A DNA stretch of 64,000 bases, from assembly GCF_947179165.1 (NCBI RefSeq), contig NC_077247.1, positions 42,762,935 through 42,826,934 of the forward strand, in the 5' to 3' direction. A program made the position numbers and the translations under genes. The notes under the pieces were generated by a model. The model was not told the DNA's origin, searched no databases, and saw only the letters and a list, made by a program, of their open reading frames with translations. This document shows, in pieces, positions 34,631-47,679 of the stretch. Each line of letters opens with the position of its first letter. The stretch's first letter is position 1. Origin of the DNA: Solanum dulcamara (Eukaryota > Streptophyta > Magnoliopsida > Solanales > Solanaceae).

Positions 34631-37086
34631 TTATAGCTCTAATTCTTGATCGATTGATGCAGCTTCTAGGTCTTCAAGACTGACTGGTTGGTGCAGCTGC
34701 ATTGATGAAAAGCAAGTTTAATTTAGGCTCAACAAAGTCTACACCACTAGGTACCAGCAGCGTAAATAACATGTAACAATGATAAAAGGTCCATACATAT
34801 GCATCCAGACCATTTTAATTGCAGCTCCTACATGGATTTCGTCTATATGTCCATTTTCCAACATTAGCGTTCATAAGCATTTATCAGAGGAAAGACAACT
34901 AAAGAGAACCGAAACTAACCAAACAATTGGTCACAGATTTGAGACTACTAGTGCTTATTTGATACTCCTCCCAATAAAACCAAGATAGATTAAAAAAGTA
35001 GTCAAACTTTGGAGAGGTAAAATATACTCTCAAATGTTTAACCACAAAACTAGCTGACTTAATGATGCATGTTTCGTCATGAAAGCCACAATCGGAAATA
35101 TATTTTTGGCAGTGAGGGTGCCACATCAAAGCAGGTACCATAGTCAATAGAAACTGATGTTGTCTAAGGAGCAGCTTTGATATGAACACTTGCTTACCAA
35201 CTTTACAGATAATCAAACAGATTAAGCAGGAAAGGCATCTACTGGTAACTAGTGTCAAGAAGAAACATACTGCTGTTGCAACAGAAAATAGGTGGAAGGC
35301 ACGCAAGGAAGCATCATTTTCTGAGGGAAGAGAATCATGGTTCCACAATGATATGTTTTGGAAATTTGCCTTCATCTCCCAGCAACTTGAATCTTCCTCG
35401 GACCTTTTTCTTTTCTCATCAGGCATTTTCTTTCCCAAGACAAACCCTGAAGAAGCAAGAAAAGAGGTTTCAAATACACAAAGTTAAGTAGATTAAGGTC
35501 CTAGTATAAATTTGAACTATAATAAGCTTAAGACTTTAGGTGGCAGATAAGTGATGTAGGTAATTTTACTCTATGAAGTTGAAGAGACAAAAAAAGAAAA
35601 AAGACAATACCACTGGAAACAGCAATACATGTGTTGATATATATTTAGAATTACGTATCACAGACTTGACATATCAAAAATGGGATGGAGAGATTAGTAC
35701 TTCCAGTCCACCAATGCAAAAGCTGTAAGACAATGGACTGTCATTCAAAAAGCATGTATCTTAAGTTTGCTACGCATTTCCTTCCGGACCATTGTTCTAA
35801 GATTGACATAAGTGTCTAATGAAATCAAACGCTTAACCAAAATTTCTGTTAAATCATCAAAAGTTGGAAGCCAAACTACAGCCCATGTAAACTAGCTAGG
35901 TAAACTCGTGAAAGATGAAACAAGCAACTAGTTCATGGGTTGTAGTTGGCTTCCAGTCTTGTTGTTTCCCCTCCCTCTCGCTCCTACCTCAGCCCCCACA
36001 CCCCAAAAAGAGAAGAAAATCAAGCGATTATGATCCTAGTTGCAGGTGTGAGAATTCAATGACATGCCATTTATACGGGATTCCACTGTGATTACATGGC
36101 ATTAGGCTCTGCCACCTCAACAACTAGCTTTTGGCATGTGATTCTCATAAGGTTCATATCAATCGGTGTTTGGCCCATCCAGTAATGAAGCCTCCTAATC
36201 AATCATGCTGGATGGGCAATAATATCAACATAGCGGTGTTTCCTCAACACTACAGCATATAAAGCACAGGTGTATGAGCACCAGCTCACCAAGAGTACAA
36301 TGTAGTCATGGATGGTTATTATCCAAGCAGCAAGTATTGAGACTTAGATCCAACACTTGGGATTCGAGTATTTAGCTTCGAATTATGGTCCCCTTTTGCT
36401 TAATTTCTAATCATACTGTTTGCACAATATGATTTTACTACCTTTGTTGCAATTTGTTTGTTTTGGTTTCCTTTTTAACCCATTTCAAAAAGAATGATTT
36501 CTCCCACTCGATATATTTGAGACCACAAAATTAAAGGACATTTTGGTACATTTTACTATCTTTAGTTTAAGACCACGGGATTCAAAAGACTTTTTTACAT
36601 TCTAAACTCAATGACGAGTCAAAATTACACAAACAAATTGAAACGGAGAATAATAGACAAGCCCGTCCAACACCATTATTAAAAGAAACTAAAAGAGTTT
36701 ACCAGAATAACCATAAGGAATTGCAACAGTAGTACCCTGAAGCTTCCTTCCTCTAAAATGAACTTCCTCCACACTTAACCCATCAACAATTACACCTTCA
36801 TTTCATTCACAAATTCAAACACTGATTATATAAATAAATAAATTAGGAAGTCCTTTCAATAACTAAGTTCTAATACCCAAAAACTCAAAAATCAAGTAAC
36901 TTGCATAAATAAAATAATTATACCGGTGGATTTGGGTTTGAAGTACTGCGAAACATCAGATGGACCATTGAACTTGATACAGCACGGCAGCTGGTGCACT
37001 TTTCCGGTGATATCCACCACCTTCTCCGGCGGAAGATTGCCGTTTAGATCAATTGTGCCTGAAATTCCACTGTTGCTTCTCGCCAT
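34631..37086 (-). CDS. RNASEH2C: Ribonuclease H2 subunit C, complete 4-exon gene
   Basis: Exons (minus strand) are 37086-36924, 36795-36703, 35446-35271 and 34696-34631. They total 498 nt, for 165 aa plus stop, with GT-AG junctions and closed phases. The protein is the non-catalytic C subunit of RNase H2, which supports the catalytic A subunit in removing ribonucleotides embedded in nuclear DNA and RNA:DNA hybrids. The family signature is KVHQLPCCIKFNGPSDVSQY then FKPKSTG (exon 1). It continues VEEVHFRGRKLQGTTV and IPYGYSG (exon 2), and FVLGKK followed by WEMKANFQNISLWNHDSLPS (exon 3). Exon 4 adds LHQPVSLEDLEAA to the stop. The exon 3 donor is GTATGT. Length matches plant homologues. It lies 0.85 kb downstream of EXO84C on the same strand. 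The start ATG is the first in a region without upstream coding. Confidence 0.93.
36438..36650. mobile_element. Decayed Stowaway-type MITE in intron 2 of RNASEH2C
   Basis: The ends CTACCTTTGTTGCAATTTG and (right) CAAACAAATTGAAACGGAG are inverted, with TA next to each. The interior has TTTAAGACCACGGGATTCAAAAG, a block shared by the common Solanaceae MITE that also ends at 63428. Confidence 0.65.
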
Positions 37087-37940
37087 TCTCGGTTGACTTG
37101 GTTACGAAGCCCTAAAGGTAACCTTCTATTTGCCCGCGCTTTTTCGTGAATTTTAGTATTACTTGAAAAAAAAAGATTTTCTTTTTTTTAGAGATTCTTT
37201 AATTTTAATTTTTTACATGAATTAATATAATATTTTAATACATTGATATATTTTTAATTTAAAATTATAAAATTTAAAAAAAAATTATTTTTTTTAAATT
37301 TTATGTCAAATCAAAATAGATTATCAAATTAAAATGAAGGAAGTATTGTTTATGGACCACTTCAATCAGAAACCGAAAAGCTTGGAAATTGGAATGTTAG
37401 TGTATTTGGTATAATAGAAAATGTTTTACTATATAAATAAGTGATTTTTTGATTTATTTGATAATTAAAAATATTATCCCAAAAGCATTGGTGAAACAAA
37501 AATATTATCTTTTTTTTACATTTTTTTTTATATATTTGATAAGCAAAAGTATTATCCCAAAAGCCATCTTGGTCCAAGTAGTGTTAATTGACACCTCTTT
37601 ATAGAAAAATTACACGGTATAGATAAGTAATTTTTTTATGAATGTGTACATATATATTGAATTTCTTCAGCTTCTTTTGTGCATTTATTTGTTTATATTT
37701 TGAATTTCATTGGTGAAAATCTCATCTCTGTCATGGTCCAAAAGCATTTATATAGTATAAATCTAAACATCCAAAAATGTCACTTAATTTACTTCCATAA
37801 TTAATTGATAATGTTGCTACTATTTGGATACAACAAAACAGGGAGGAAATAACAAGTACTTCATTCCTAACCTAACACATGCGCTAGCAACTGATACAAT
37901 TTGAAATTGCAATTCACTGGAACTAACTAGACAGCATTGT
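37087..37940. other. Intergenic region between RNASEH2C and EXO84C
   Basis: AT-rich, no gene. It must hold the RNASEH2C promoter and the 3' end of EXO84C transcripts. A MITE-like end (TCAAATTAAAATGAAGGAAGTA) stops at about 37347, and a duplicated AAAAATATTATC motif occurs at about 37470 and 37499. No clear TATA box was chosen. Confidence 0.5.
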
Positions 37941-40900
37941 TTAACTCTCAGGGTCAGATAAATACACAGGGCTGTCCAAATCACCCATTTGTGCTGAAGC
38001 AAATGACTCAGAACTATCTGCACTTGAAAGGGAAGAAGGCGATCCATCAGAGTCCGACATCCCCTCATCATGCATAATGATGTGTTCATCATCAATCTCA
38101 GATGTATCTGATCCAGAACCACCTAGGAGCTTGTTTATGGCTCCTTTTGCAGTTTCTGTGAACCATTCATCCTCCGGTAGGGCACTAATTAGAAAGACAT
38201 TTTCATTAATGAGGCTCATACATAAAGAAGATGAAAAGCAGTAAGCTAGGTGAACGAGGTATACTTTTGTGGATCTATGCCCCTGGCAGAAAACGTCCTG
38301 ACTGCACGCGCAATTATGTCTGATGATATTTGATGCACATGTCTTGATGGATAGCCCGCAAATCGTGCAATTTCAACAGTGAAATGCATGTCAAGAATTA
38401 ACTGTCAAACAAAAAGTTGATATAAGGATACAAAAAGGGTTTTATCATTAACTCAAATATAGAACATCAAAATATTTGCTTAACAAGAGAGTATTTCACG
38501 TTGAACCTCACAAATGAATGTTAGTATAACAGAGTCTGGTCAAAGACTAAGGTATCCTTTTGGTATTTCACCAAGTTAACAGCTAACGAGAGAATGTCAT
38601 AAGCTCTTAACTCTAAAACTTACCAATTAACATCTCATACCGATTGGGCTGAGGAAGTAATAAGAGCATGGACAAGATATCTTCATTTTCTTTCTTTTGA
38701 CAAGGAACAAGATACCCTCATTGTCAAACACCCAGATACCCGAAGAGTTACTTTTAGAAAGAGGTAGCACACAAACAACCGTCCTATGCCCAACTATATA
38801 TCCTTTAAAAATGTCCATCCAGGAATTTCTAAACAGTTTTGGACTTGAATCTGCAATAGAGCCATACAATATATTCTGTTGTTCTACCCTTCATACAGAG
38901 TTCAAATTAAACAAAGCTATAACAGCTCCTACACACTATTCCAAATTGAATGTCCGGGTAGGAGACGTGACGACAGGTGATAAGGTGAAAAGTAAAATGA
39001 AATTGTGCTAATAATCTATTATATTCAGGTAGTACAGCTAAAGACAGGGTAGTAGATATAACAAAATACCTGCAGCAAACCCAGCGGCTGCAGAGGAGCT
39101 GACTCATCCTCTAGAACACTCCAGAATTCTTGTTCATCAGACAACCACATTACCACAGTCTCTGTCAGCCTGGCAAGCAAAACCTTCTGTATCTTATCTC
39201 TTCCTAGAAGAACATCTCCTGCCACAGTTGCTAATTGCTGCAGCTTACCAAATAATGCCTACAGGTTTGAAGAATATCACCTTTAAGTTACATGAAAGGG
39301 TTGGAAACATAAGCATTTTATAAGGTTCTCATTTAGCAGAAACTGTTGAAAGTACTTCGTAAGAAAATCACGAATATTACCACTTGGATAGTTAGATAAG
39401 AATTGTCAAACAGTTGTAAACGACCATCAGAGAGACAACATAATAGAAACTATGTTTCAGTTTACAATGGTCCAAAGTTTCAAATCCCAGGGAGCATCCG
39501 CTGCTTGAACTTTATAATAAAGCCAAATGAGCATCTGCTGAATAAAATGATGAATGATTGTCTAATTTAGTTATTTTTAAAAAAAATAGAATACTTGCGT
39601 TTGGCCATGAAATTTTTTCCACTTTTTTACACATTTGGCCATAAAATTTCGGAAGAATTTGAAAAACACCAAAAAGGTGTTCACTTTTCTCACTCCAAAT
39701 TACTCACAAAAAGTCAAAAAACAACTCCAAATTGTATTCATGACCAAACACAACTGGCATTTTCAAGTATCATTTTTCACCTTAAGAACAAAAACTACTT
39801 TTTTCAAAAATTTCACAATAGAACATGGCCACGCCCACTTAGAATATCCTTAAAGTTGCTACTACAAAGCAGTGATTGCTGACAAGCAGAATAACTGGAA
39901 CTGAAGGCTTTGGGGGGGGGGGGGGGGGGGGGTTACATACTAACAGCAACGCAACACCAATGATGAACCAGAAACGCAACAGACACAGCATTAACCTTCT
40001 TGGATAAAGGGATATTACACATTCAGTCACCCAATTCACAAAAAGGAAAACTTAATTAATCTTGGACCGTTCTTTGTGAAGAGAGAAAAGAAGAGAACAA
40101 ACTAAAGAAGGGCAAAAGAATTAACTAGGGTGTGCTATTCATAGCAGCAATAAGTAAGGATCATTTGGAAACTAGGACACAAAAGAATTACAGTACCTGA
40201 AATGGCAATGAAGGTAGTGGATCAGTGTCCCATATTGTATCTTGCCCAACACCACTCAAATAAATCTGAGCATCTAAACGTGCATCACCATCTCTTGAGT
40301 ATATGAAATTAACAACATATTGTCGACAGAAATTATCTCTAAGTTTGTCCAGTGAATGCTGAAGTTGACGCCTCCAGTCCTTGAGTTCTACGGTATTGTT
40401 CGCGGCAGGCATCATATTTTCAGACCCCACTTCCTTGCTTTCATTAAGAACATTCCAAATTCTAGATACAACCATAGGCAGTAGTTCCTCAGCAATGGTA
40501 AATGCAGTTCCCAATAGTGCAAGCTGCTGAGAGTCTGTTTCAGCTCTAAAAGGAACAGGTTCTTTCAGTTCAGTGAGATTATCATCCTCAGAAAGACCAG
40601 GCAGAGCTTTAATCAATGAATCCACATACTTGTCAAAAAGATGTGCAATTCTGGTCAATATGTTAGTTCCAAAATGTAGAATGACTAAGTGGGTGAGCTT
40701 CTCCACTATTTCCTGCAGAGGAGGCCAAAGTTGGATCAAATTATTATTAAGCCATCATTACAAGAAACAGACATCTGATGCAATGTCTCTTCAGCATGTA
40801 AAACTATTTTTTTTTTCTTATAAGTTTCAAGAGAACATACAAGAATACATTGCACACCTATAAGCCAAGTTATTTAAAAGAACTTGCATTACAACTATAA

Positions 40901-43900
40901 CAAGGCGAGGGAGATCTTTATTGAGGGGAATTTTAAATCTGCACTGTGCACTTCGTGAATCTAAGTCCATGGAATACAGTAATAACATTTGAGCAATCAG
41001 ATGACCAAACATTAATAAATAAGGATTAAGACCATACTTTGACTACATATATGAATCTCATTCCACTTTCAACAAGCAGAGTATCAGATGTAGTTGCAAA
41101 TGTAGATAAAGGAGATGCAAATCGAGGTGACAATGGTTTCCCTTCATCACTTGAAGCAAAATCAAGAACCACTTTTCTGGCTCGTATATAGTTCAACTCG
41201 AGGACTTCTTCCATATATGGGTGCAAAAGCACCAAGAGTAATTTTGACAGTTTAAGGCCCTGTTTCTCCAAGGCATTACAGTGGTTAAGACTGGCTTGAA
41301 CACAAACACTTGCTGCATGTAAAGCAGCAGCTTCATCAGAGGGCGGTGCGTGTTCTTTAACCAACCGCACAAAGTATTCAATTTCCCTTTCTGCCCACTG
41401 GATAATTCTGTTGCTATAAACAGGATTGTCACCAAACATTACACCAGATTCCTTAGTAGTCAAAGAAATGGTGGAGAACACAAGGTTAGACAATGTGGCT
41501 GAATAAGTCTCGGGATAACAAGGACAAAGGGGAAGGAAAGCCTCAATACTTTTCTGAAGACGAGATCTGTATGACTTAACAAGTAGCTGATGTGCCAAAG
41601 AACCTTTACCAAGCTTGAGCAAACCAGACAAGGCCTTCTTAAGTTCAACAATGCCAATTGAAGGTCGTTCAGTGATCTCAACCAGCTGATTCTCGAGCAT
41701 CTTTTTTCTTTTAGACAAAGCAGATTTAAAAGATGAGGGTTCAGTAGATGAAGTGTCTCCTGAAATTTTCAGCTCAGGATGACTTCTTTCTTTAGCATCT
41801 ATTGCCTCTATTACTTCCTCAATCTTGTGCTCAGCCAGAAGAACATCAATATTCTCCAAAAACAACACATTTTCATCTTCCATGTCATTCATGAAAGTAT
41901 CACCATAATCAGCGCTTTGAGAACTTTCATTAGCTTCTTGGACATCACCACTAGCTTGGCTCCATTCATCCAATTCTCTGCATACACCATTCATGAGATC
42001 TTGAACAAGAATCCCCTGTGCGGATATATGCTTTCTAAGCTCATTAAGCTCATGTTCTGTTTCCACCACTTCCTCGGACAATCTACAATGACAAGAACAG
42101 ATTAGAAGTTGACCTTTGCATGTAGAGGGGTCACGTACCATTACATGAATTCATTTAAGGTTGCGTATCTGATAAGAGTGTATATAAGTATGCAATTTAT
42201 TCTTTATTTTTTAAAAGTATTTATCATGTGTCATTTTCTTATGGATGAAATTAAAATCCACCTCCACTAAATTTTTTTTATATAAATCTAATAGTTTTTT
42301 ATTTCTATAGCTTTTTCTTCTTATTTTTTTATGAAGTTTGTTTTGGGATCAAGAAGAGGGATATTGTTTTGATTTGGATAAATTATGGGGAAAAAATTTT
42401 AAAAAATAATTTTTTATTTGCTGTAGTTTTTTTAAAAATTTAGTTTTTTATGGTCATCAAGCTTGTATATTGTTTTGGTTTGGATAAATTATGAAAAAAA
42501 AATTGAAAAACTTATTTAAAAAATCTTTTAGTTATACGTATTATTACAAGATAGTTTTACAATAACTATCTAAAAACTATCTTGTAATAGAAAAAAAAAT
42601 ATTTATTTATTTTTAACTATCTTGTAATAACTAATTTAGTTTAAAATATTTTTTTTACTATCTTGTAATAACTAAAAAATAATTTAGTTATACGTATAAC
42701 TAAATTTTTTAGTTATTTTATTTATGCGTATTGTAAAAAAATCAATATTATTAAACAGTACAGAAAAATCAAGCCAAGAACTAAAAAAAATCTAGTCTTG
42801 TTTTTTCTGGTTGACCGTATAAAAAAAATCCTAGTCTTGTTTATCAATGTAGCTTTTAAAAAAATAAATTGGAGGGGGGGGGGGGTCTTGAAGAGGTATA
42901 TTATTTTTGGCTTATATAAATTATGAAAAAAAATTAGTGGAGGTGGGATTTTTATTTCATCCAATAAGAAAATGACACATGATAAATACTTGTAAAAAAT
43001 AAAAAATAAAAAGAGGGTTGTTAGTTTCAAGGGTTAAAGTTAGCCAAAAAAGGTGGATGGAAGGGTATTTTTAGACCAAAAAGATGAGTAGAAGGGTATT
43101 TTTACACCAAAAGGTGGATGAAGGGTATTTTTTAACATTTTCCTGTAGTTCAGGGGTATTTTTGGCCATTTTTCCATTAGGAAAATAAGAAGAGCAATGT
43201 GATGATGATTACTCTCCTATTTCGCAAAAAGATGCAAGAGCAATTCATCCCTTTGACACATGCTATCTCTGCTTTTGGTTCCTCTACCCGATTATGCACG
43301 TAAAGCGTTCAGTATTGATGTTAGCACTTCTGATCAAATCGATAATGGAAATATTATATTTGTTAAATCTGACTGCCATTCTGTTAAATTAACTCTTATT
43401 ATCCTTCTTTAAATGTTTTTAAATATAACAAACAAAAAGTAAACAAATAATATAGAAGGATACCCAAAAAAGGAAGCATAAAACAGGGGCCAAAATGCAT
43501 TTTTCCAGATAAATATTAGATATTTTCTAATGATGTGCATATAAACCAACTTTTCAAAGGATGTGTCTCTCCAAACCTCTCTACTTCTTACTGTTTCCTC
43601 ACAACCGAAGTCCCGCCCCCCCCTCCCCCTAGAACTATATAGATGGAAAATCACGTCAGGTTCCCTCTACAGTTCTAATGAAGGATTCTCAGTATCAGAG
43701 CCTAGAACATCAAGAGAAAACTAATAAAAAGTGGAGACAGTTGGGTTGGTTTTTGGTTCTAGACACAGGACATGTGTCCATTTTCTATCGACATGAACTC
43801 AATGTCAGACTTTAGTACGAGTCCAAATACATAGACTACCAGATAGTTCTCATGGTCTCCTAGCTGTGAAGGGATACCGCCTTCTGCACAAATTATATCA

Positions 43901-46722
43901 CAACTCTTTAAGGTAGCAGTGCCTGTATTTGTCAATGATACGCATTTTCTCATTTTTCGGAAATAGCCTCTCTACCTCTTTGAGGTAGACGTAAGATCTA
44001 CGTACACTCTACCCTCCCCAGACCCCACTTAGTGGGATTTCACTGGGAATGTTGTTGTTGTTGTACACATTTTCTCATTTAACACAAAGTTTTAAGATGT
44101 TTTGCTATTGTGCCCTTGGAAATTTAAGTTTTTAACAGACTGGTAAGCACAGCTTCCATAGAAAAGGCAGGAAAACAGTTTATGAAAATGTGGCATTGAA
44201 CAGAATTCTCTTCCACTTTCTTTTGGTCTAGTAAAAGAGTTTCGTCAACCAATACCTCAAGAAGGCCAAGCACTTTGTTCGAGTATTACCACACAGGTTC
44301 TCTACCGCATCCTTCAAATCCAAAAGCTCAAAACAGATTTTCCTAATTCCCTGAACAACTCAGAACAATAAACTGGGGAACTCATAAGAAAGACAAAAAA
44401 TGACAAAATCAGCAAGCACTCTAGAAATAGCGGGAAAGATAAAGACTTCTTTTCTCTGTGATCTATTGAAGAATTAATGAAAAAGAAATGGAGAAAGGCA
44501 AAATGCAGAGCAGCACTACCTTCAATAAATTTATATTCAAGGAAATTGAGTATGCATTTTTTGGAAATAAAAAAAGGTAGAAGTTTGGCACGTAACAAGC
44601 ACTTAAAGATGTTTGTACTTCCAATGTTTTTCCTATCTATTCATGGTATACAGAATTCCTAATATCAACAAAACAGAGGTTGTTGTCCTTTGCCATTACA
44701 AGCTTGTTGAGAAATTCTCTTCCACAAGGGGAACATGTCCAAAAGGAAATCAAGTTCTCTTATTGCAGCCAACATATCTCCACAAAAAAAAAGTTAAGGA
44801 ATGTAAGGGACTAGTCTTGAATATAAATGTCAGAATATACTATCAAAGATCAATAGGGAAGAACTCGTATTAAAATTGGTTGAAGATATATACAAGAGAA
44901 GCTCTAATACAGGAACTTTAGTCTACCTACAATAAAATAAGCAATTATTTTGTATGTCTAATAATATATTCTTTTTGGATATGGATTGTGTGAGCATCAC
45001 GACAGGTAGTCAAGGCAATTCTACCCACCAAGGCTGGAGTATATAGGCTCAAATCAAGTATTGAAGTGGGATTCGAACATGGGATTTCTAGGTTGTTACT
45101 CCCATGACACAACCTCTAGGTCATCCCCTTATGAACAAAAAGGGGCATCCATTAACTTTCTTCCTTGAATCTTTTATTTGGGAAAAAAAAAAATCAGCCT
45201 TCCACTTGTTGACAAAGGCAGATTTTTTAAACCCCCTTGCCTTCTTTTCCCAACCCCTCTTATTTGATCATTATTCCTCACTTCTACTCACCGCATCGCC
45301 AACCATTCTCCCCATTTTAGCCTTTACCCTAATGATGGTTGCAAGCATTCTGGTATGATCCACTACATTTGCTCATTTTAACTCTCAACGACAGTCTGGA
45401 ATTACTATGGTCAAGACCAAGAACAGAAAGTATTCCAAACTCTACTATCAAAAAAGTCCTCGTAAATATACTAATTTCTAGATAAGGTCCTCATAAATGT
45501 ACTCATATTGACAAGAATCATGCCAAACTATATCTAGTGAGGTTACCTAAGAATTATCCACTTGGAAGATGATTTGAAGAAATTTATTGAATCAACGATT
45601 GATAAAATTAAAGAAGACACTAGTACTACTGGCACATTAATACATCAGTTATAGAGGTTGAAATTTTCTAGTTAAAAGCGAAAAATCCCCGGTTGCAAGG
45701 AAGAGCATCTTTGATGCATAGAGAAGCTATACATAATTAACTAACATCCAAAAATGCTTAACAGCCCCATCACACATGATTAGTTCAAACACTCTATGTA
45801 GCTCATTATGCGTCCACATATAGATGAAACTGATAGCTTCTTAGCTTCCCTACTTCCAATAATCAGATCCAAGAACCAGTCATGTAGAACAGAGAAAACA
45901 ACAATTATAGCTAGTTTTAAGCCCGGTTCTCCCTCAAAAATCACACGCATTGTCACCAACAAAAATTCATGAACAAAGGAGCCAGCTCTTGTCCCAGCAT
46001 AATATGTGTTTTTAGCATATAACCAAGTTAAGACAGACACACTTCAGGAAGACCTAAGCCAAATATCAAACAAAATCAATTTAACATTTTCACCAAAGCA
46101 CTAACATTTTACACCCAGCACTTGAAAGAATAACCTAGGAAACCAAATTGAATTTGAACTCCCAAAATAAGGAACACCCACTTAACTATTCACAACATGG
46201 AAGAACTAAAGCTTAGTGTCTCTTCAGCATGTAAAACTATGTTTTTTTCTATCACCATAAAAAGGGGCAACCCAAGAAACCAAAATTAATAAGAATTTCA
46301 AAACATATAAAAAAAAACTCACAAATTTAGCTCAGAAAATAGATCTACTTCAAGGGAAGAACAAAACACACTTCCACATTTCATCTAGTACCAAAATTTT
46401 ACTTCCAGCACTTGAAGAGAAAACCCAACTACAACTCCAAAAATAAAGAACACCCACATGAAAAGTTCCAAACTTGATCCCGAAAATTGATCAAAATCCA
46501 AGAAAGAAGGAAACCCCAACAACAAATAAGAGCAGTTGAATTTGCTATCATGCTTATTTTCTCAGTTAATGAAACAAAATGGGGGTGAAAAGAAAGTATA
46601 GAAAATGCAAAAGATGGTACCTTTTCAGTCTTGGACTGGTAAACTGAGTCGATCTTGGACTGAGGGGTAACACTTTCAATACATGGGAAATCATCTTCTT
46701 CTTCACTGCTTTCCATCCTCAT
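37941..46722 (-). CDS. EXO84C: Exocyst complex component EXO84C, complete 7-exon gene
   Basis: Exons (minus) are 46722-46621, 44350-44256, 42082-41038, 40712-40197, 39258-39070, 38401-38265 and 38184-37941. They total 2328 nt (775 aa plus stop), all GT-AG with closed phases. EXO84 is a subunit of the octameric exocyst that tethers secretory vesicles to the plasma membrane. The N terminus [19 protein letters not shown] marks the C-type plant paralogue, and ATG 46716 is an alternative start. Residues about 34-100 ([20 protein letters not shown]) form the Vps51/EXO84 coiled coil. The central exon holds [20 protein letters not shown] and [20 protein letters not shown]. Exon 4 starts [20 protein letters not shown]. 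The C terminus is acidic and Ser/Asp-rich. Length is close to Arabidopsis EXO84C. Introns 1 and 2 are about 2.2 kb each and rich in repeats. Confidence 0.95.
39597..39836. mobile_element. MITE in intron 4 of EXO84C
   Basis: The ends GCGTTTGGCCATGAAATTTTT and (reverse strand) GGGCGTGGCCATGTTC are inverted-repeat-like and flanked by ACTT on both sides (39593-39596, 39837-39840). It is 240 bp with no ORF. It belongs to the GTTTGGCCATG MITE group common in Solanaceae. Confidence 0.75.
39913..39932 (+). repeat. Poly-G tract in EXO84C intron 4
   Basis: A run of roughly 20 G (GGCTTT then G only, then TTACATAC). Its length is unreliable in any assembly. Confidence 0.85.
42211..43005. mobile_element. 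Foldback-like element in EXO84C intron 2 with inverted arms of about 75 bp
   Basis: The left arm (42211-42287) has AAAGTATTTATCATGTGTC, ATTTTCTTATGGATGAAAT and CCACCTCCACTAAATTTTTTT. Its inverted copy is at 42926-43005. The arms match with only small gaps. Between them, ATATTGTTTTG(A/G)TTTGGATAAATTATG occurs twice (42361 and 42467). ACTATCTTGTAATA occurs three times in direct orientation and once inverted (42540-42680), making a second hairpin. No ORF is present. No target duplication was recognised. Confidence 0.65.
43043..43133. repeat. Minisatellite, three units of about 30-34 bp
   Basis: CCAAAAAAGGTGGATGGAAG followed by GGTATTTTTA is repeated three times with small changes directly beside the foldback-like element, in EXO84C intron 2. 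Confidence 0.8.
43956..44067 (+). mobile_element. TS-type SINE, 5'-truncated, in EXO84C intron 2
   Basis: It includes GTACACTCTACCCTCCCCAG then ACCCCACTTAGTGGGATTTC and ends (GTT)n, the tail of the tobacco TS SINE group. The 13-bp duplication CATTTTCTCATTT flanks it (43943-43955 and 44068-44080). It is in antisense orientation to EXO84C. Confidence 0.88.
44988..45130 (-). mobile_element. tRNA-derived SINE-like fragment in EXO84C intron 1
   Basis: Read on the minus strand it has CCTAGAGGTTGTGTCATGGG (A-box-like) and CCCATGTTCGAATCCCACTT (a good pol III B box GTTCGAATCCC). About 90 bp of non-tRNA sequence follow. There is no cloverleaf, so it is not a tRNA gene. The 3' end is not resolved. Confidence 0.6.
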
Positions 46723-47309
46723 TTTGGTGTTCCAAGAATAGAGTTCGAACCAGTAGATTTTCCGCTTTTGCAGCTATCAAAATGGGAAAAATGAACAGAG
46801 ACAGAGTTTAGTGGACTTCGCCTTGAAATTGGAGAGTTCGAAAAAGTAGCCTTTCTATTATGGGCGACTGTGACTTTGGTTAAATAGGAGTATTATACAA
46901 TTCGTATCGGTTAAAAATAAATTGTCTGAAATTTCTGAAGTAATAATCTTTGGTTCACATATATTATTATTTTATTGTTGTTTTATTTTTAATATTAATT
47001 ATTTATTTAAAAAATTATTTTTTAAAATTAAAAATTATACATTAATTAATGTAAATATTTTAATAAAATATTCTTATTAGTCGCTATTTTAAGTTCAAAA
47101 TTGACAAATAAAAATGAAAAAAAAATATTACAATCTGTTGGTTTGCTTGTTTTTTCGTGCTTATCAACATGATTATAATATTAAGTATTTCTAAAGTATC
47201 TAATTTTGATATTGAGTAGGATTCACCAGCTACTAGAATGTAAAAAAGACATATTAAGATAAATTTTCTTTTGTTTGTTAATCTGATATTATGTGGTTCT
47301 ATATTATTA
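46723..47309. other. EXO84C upstream region
   Basis: 5' untranslated region and promoter side of EXO84C, then AT-rich sequence up to the pogo-like transposon. No confident TATA box or binding site was assigned. Confidence 0.5.
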
Positions 47310-47679
47310 TAGTAAAATCTTTATAAATGCATATGTTTGGGATTGAAAAAAATATTTATTTGTCGAGATTATTAGTTTATCGATAAATGCATAAAATATT
47401 TATTATTTTAGAAAGTATTTTGCAGTATGTGTCATAAGAAAGAAAAAAATTGAATGAAGAATTTCAAAAGTTTAAATCTAGGAAACTAAAAAGTATAGTC
47501 TTTGCATATTTATTATTTAAATCTAGGAAAGCTAAGCGAATTTAGTGAAGTTTAATGTTTTTAATTGTATTCATCTATATAGAATATGAAGAGATTTTAT
47601 GTTAATTATAAAAGGAAAAAGCTAGATGTTTAAAAATTATAATTCAAGTATAATATCTTCTCGTCATTTGAAAGGCGTA

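Noticed and set aside
34899..35270. Extension of the RNase H2C exon 3 frame downstream to 34899
   Set aside because: It reads through a consensus GTATGT donor into intron. The conserved C terminus LHQPV is found in exon 4 at 34696-34631.
39913..39932. Poly-G runs here and near 42874 and 56990 as functional quadruplex sites
   Set aside because: Single homopolymer runs in introns, with lengths prone to sequencing error. Nothing links them to function.
40573..40863. 96-codon plus-strand frame
   Set aside because: Antisense of EXO84C exon 4 and its intron, with no homology recognised.
44988..45130. Possible tRNA gene suggested by a good B box
   Set aside because: No acceptor or anticodon stem pairing. 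It is better explained as the tRNA-derived head of a SINE.
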